Positions 63,581-64,000 of a DNA stretch of 64,000 nucleotides are shown here, in pieces (position 1 is the first letter of the stretch; the number at the start of each line of letters is the position of its first letter). A program made the position numbers and the translations under genes. The notes under the pieces were generated by a model, which had not been told where the DNA came from, made no database searches, and saw only the letters and a list, made by a program, of their open reading frames with translations. This stretch comes from Ciona intestinalis (taxonomy: Eukaryota > Chordata > Ascidiacea > Phlebobranchia > Cionidae): assembly GCF_000224145.3 (NCBI RefSeq), contig NC_020172.2:5001-69000 (forward strand), given 5' to 3'.

Positions 63581-64000
63581 GTAAGTCAAGTAAGTTAATG
63601 TTTTTTATTTCTTTTTTTATCGACATGTTTCTATCACAAAAAAATTGCATATCGTGTTTGTTTTAGTAACTGTAAAAACATCATTCATACATATTAATCT
63701 AGGTATTTCTATATTATATATTCTCATATTTTACTATCTGTCTACCTGTTTGGCACCAACACAACCACTTTCTATGTTATTATTCTATGAATCATCCATC
63801 GTTAGTACAGCAGTTTCCATTTTGATTTAGCATGTGTCTGTGCTTAAAAATGTTTAAACTTCATATACATTATGTGTAAAATTAGTAATAATGAGCAACA
63901 TTTTGTAAACAGGTTGAGTGTCATGCTCATATAGTTACTTAATTGATTTGAAATGCTATTTATAATTGCCCATAAAGGAAGTCATTTTATTTTCAACAAT
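63581..64000 (+). other. FNDC3 intron sequence to the window edge
   Basis: No further exon was recognised. The stretch begins with the donor GTAAGT and is AT-rich. Confidence 0.6.

Overview
The window looks like nuclear DNA of a tunicate, most likely a Ciona species. It is AT-rich, with short introns (about 60 to 900 bp), chordate-type extracellular and signalling genes, tRNA-derived SINEs whose body is typical of Ciona, and very many short non-autonomous DNA transposons. The organism is inferred from gene content and style, not from a database match. Four runs of N are present (844-893, 21776-21825, 47403-47902, 59894-59943). Two of them are flanked by duplicated sequence that looks like an assembly artefact. 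Layout: 1-7457 is repeat territory with three hAT-type elements; 7458-9883 (+) is an SLC22 (organic cation/anion transporter) gene whose N-terminal exons are not visible; 9884-17451 is a dense cluster of one MITE family; 17452-18423 (+) is a single-exon Fringe glycosyltransferase; 18457-25140 (-) and 25980-31120 (+) are two head-to-head paralogues of the prolyl 4-hydroxylase alpha subunit; 31121-36382 is MITEs followed by mostly unique DNA; 36383-44015 (+) is a photomedin-type olfactomedin gene (OLFML2); 44016-49275 is repeats; 49276-59210 (+) is a TBC1D12/TBC1D14-type TBC-domain gene; 59211-61666 holds SINEs, a solo LTR and a small inverted-repeat array; 61667 to the end (+) is the 5' part of an FNDC3 gene that runs off the window. 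I rebuilt the multi-exon genes by joining exons by hand at GT-AG sites. Exon phases agree in all of them. The plus-strand P4HA gives 527 codons before the stop with the complete catalytic set. The minus-strand P4HA lacks three exons exactly where a gap lies, and the missing length predicted from its paralogue is the length needed to restore the frame. Functionally, the two P4HA genes (collagen proline hydroxylation in the ER), the photomedin-like matrix protein and Fringe (Notch O-fucose elongation in the Golgi) all act in the secretory pathway, but nothing suggests co-regulation beyond the shared promoter region of the P4HA pair. The most notable non-genic finding is at the left end. Two near-identical copies of one locus differ by a 447-bp hAT MITE. 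The empty copy keeps both 8-bp target duplications with the two junction bases changed to their complements, the classic footprint of hAT excision.
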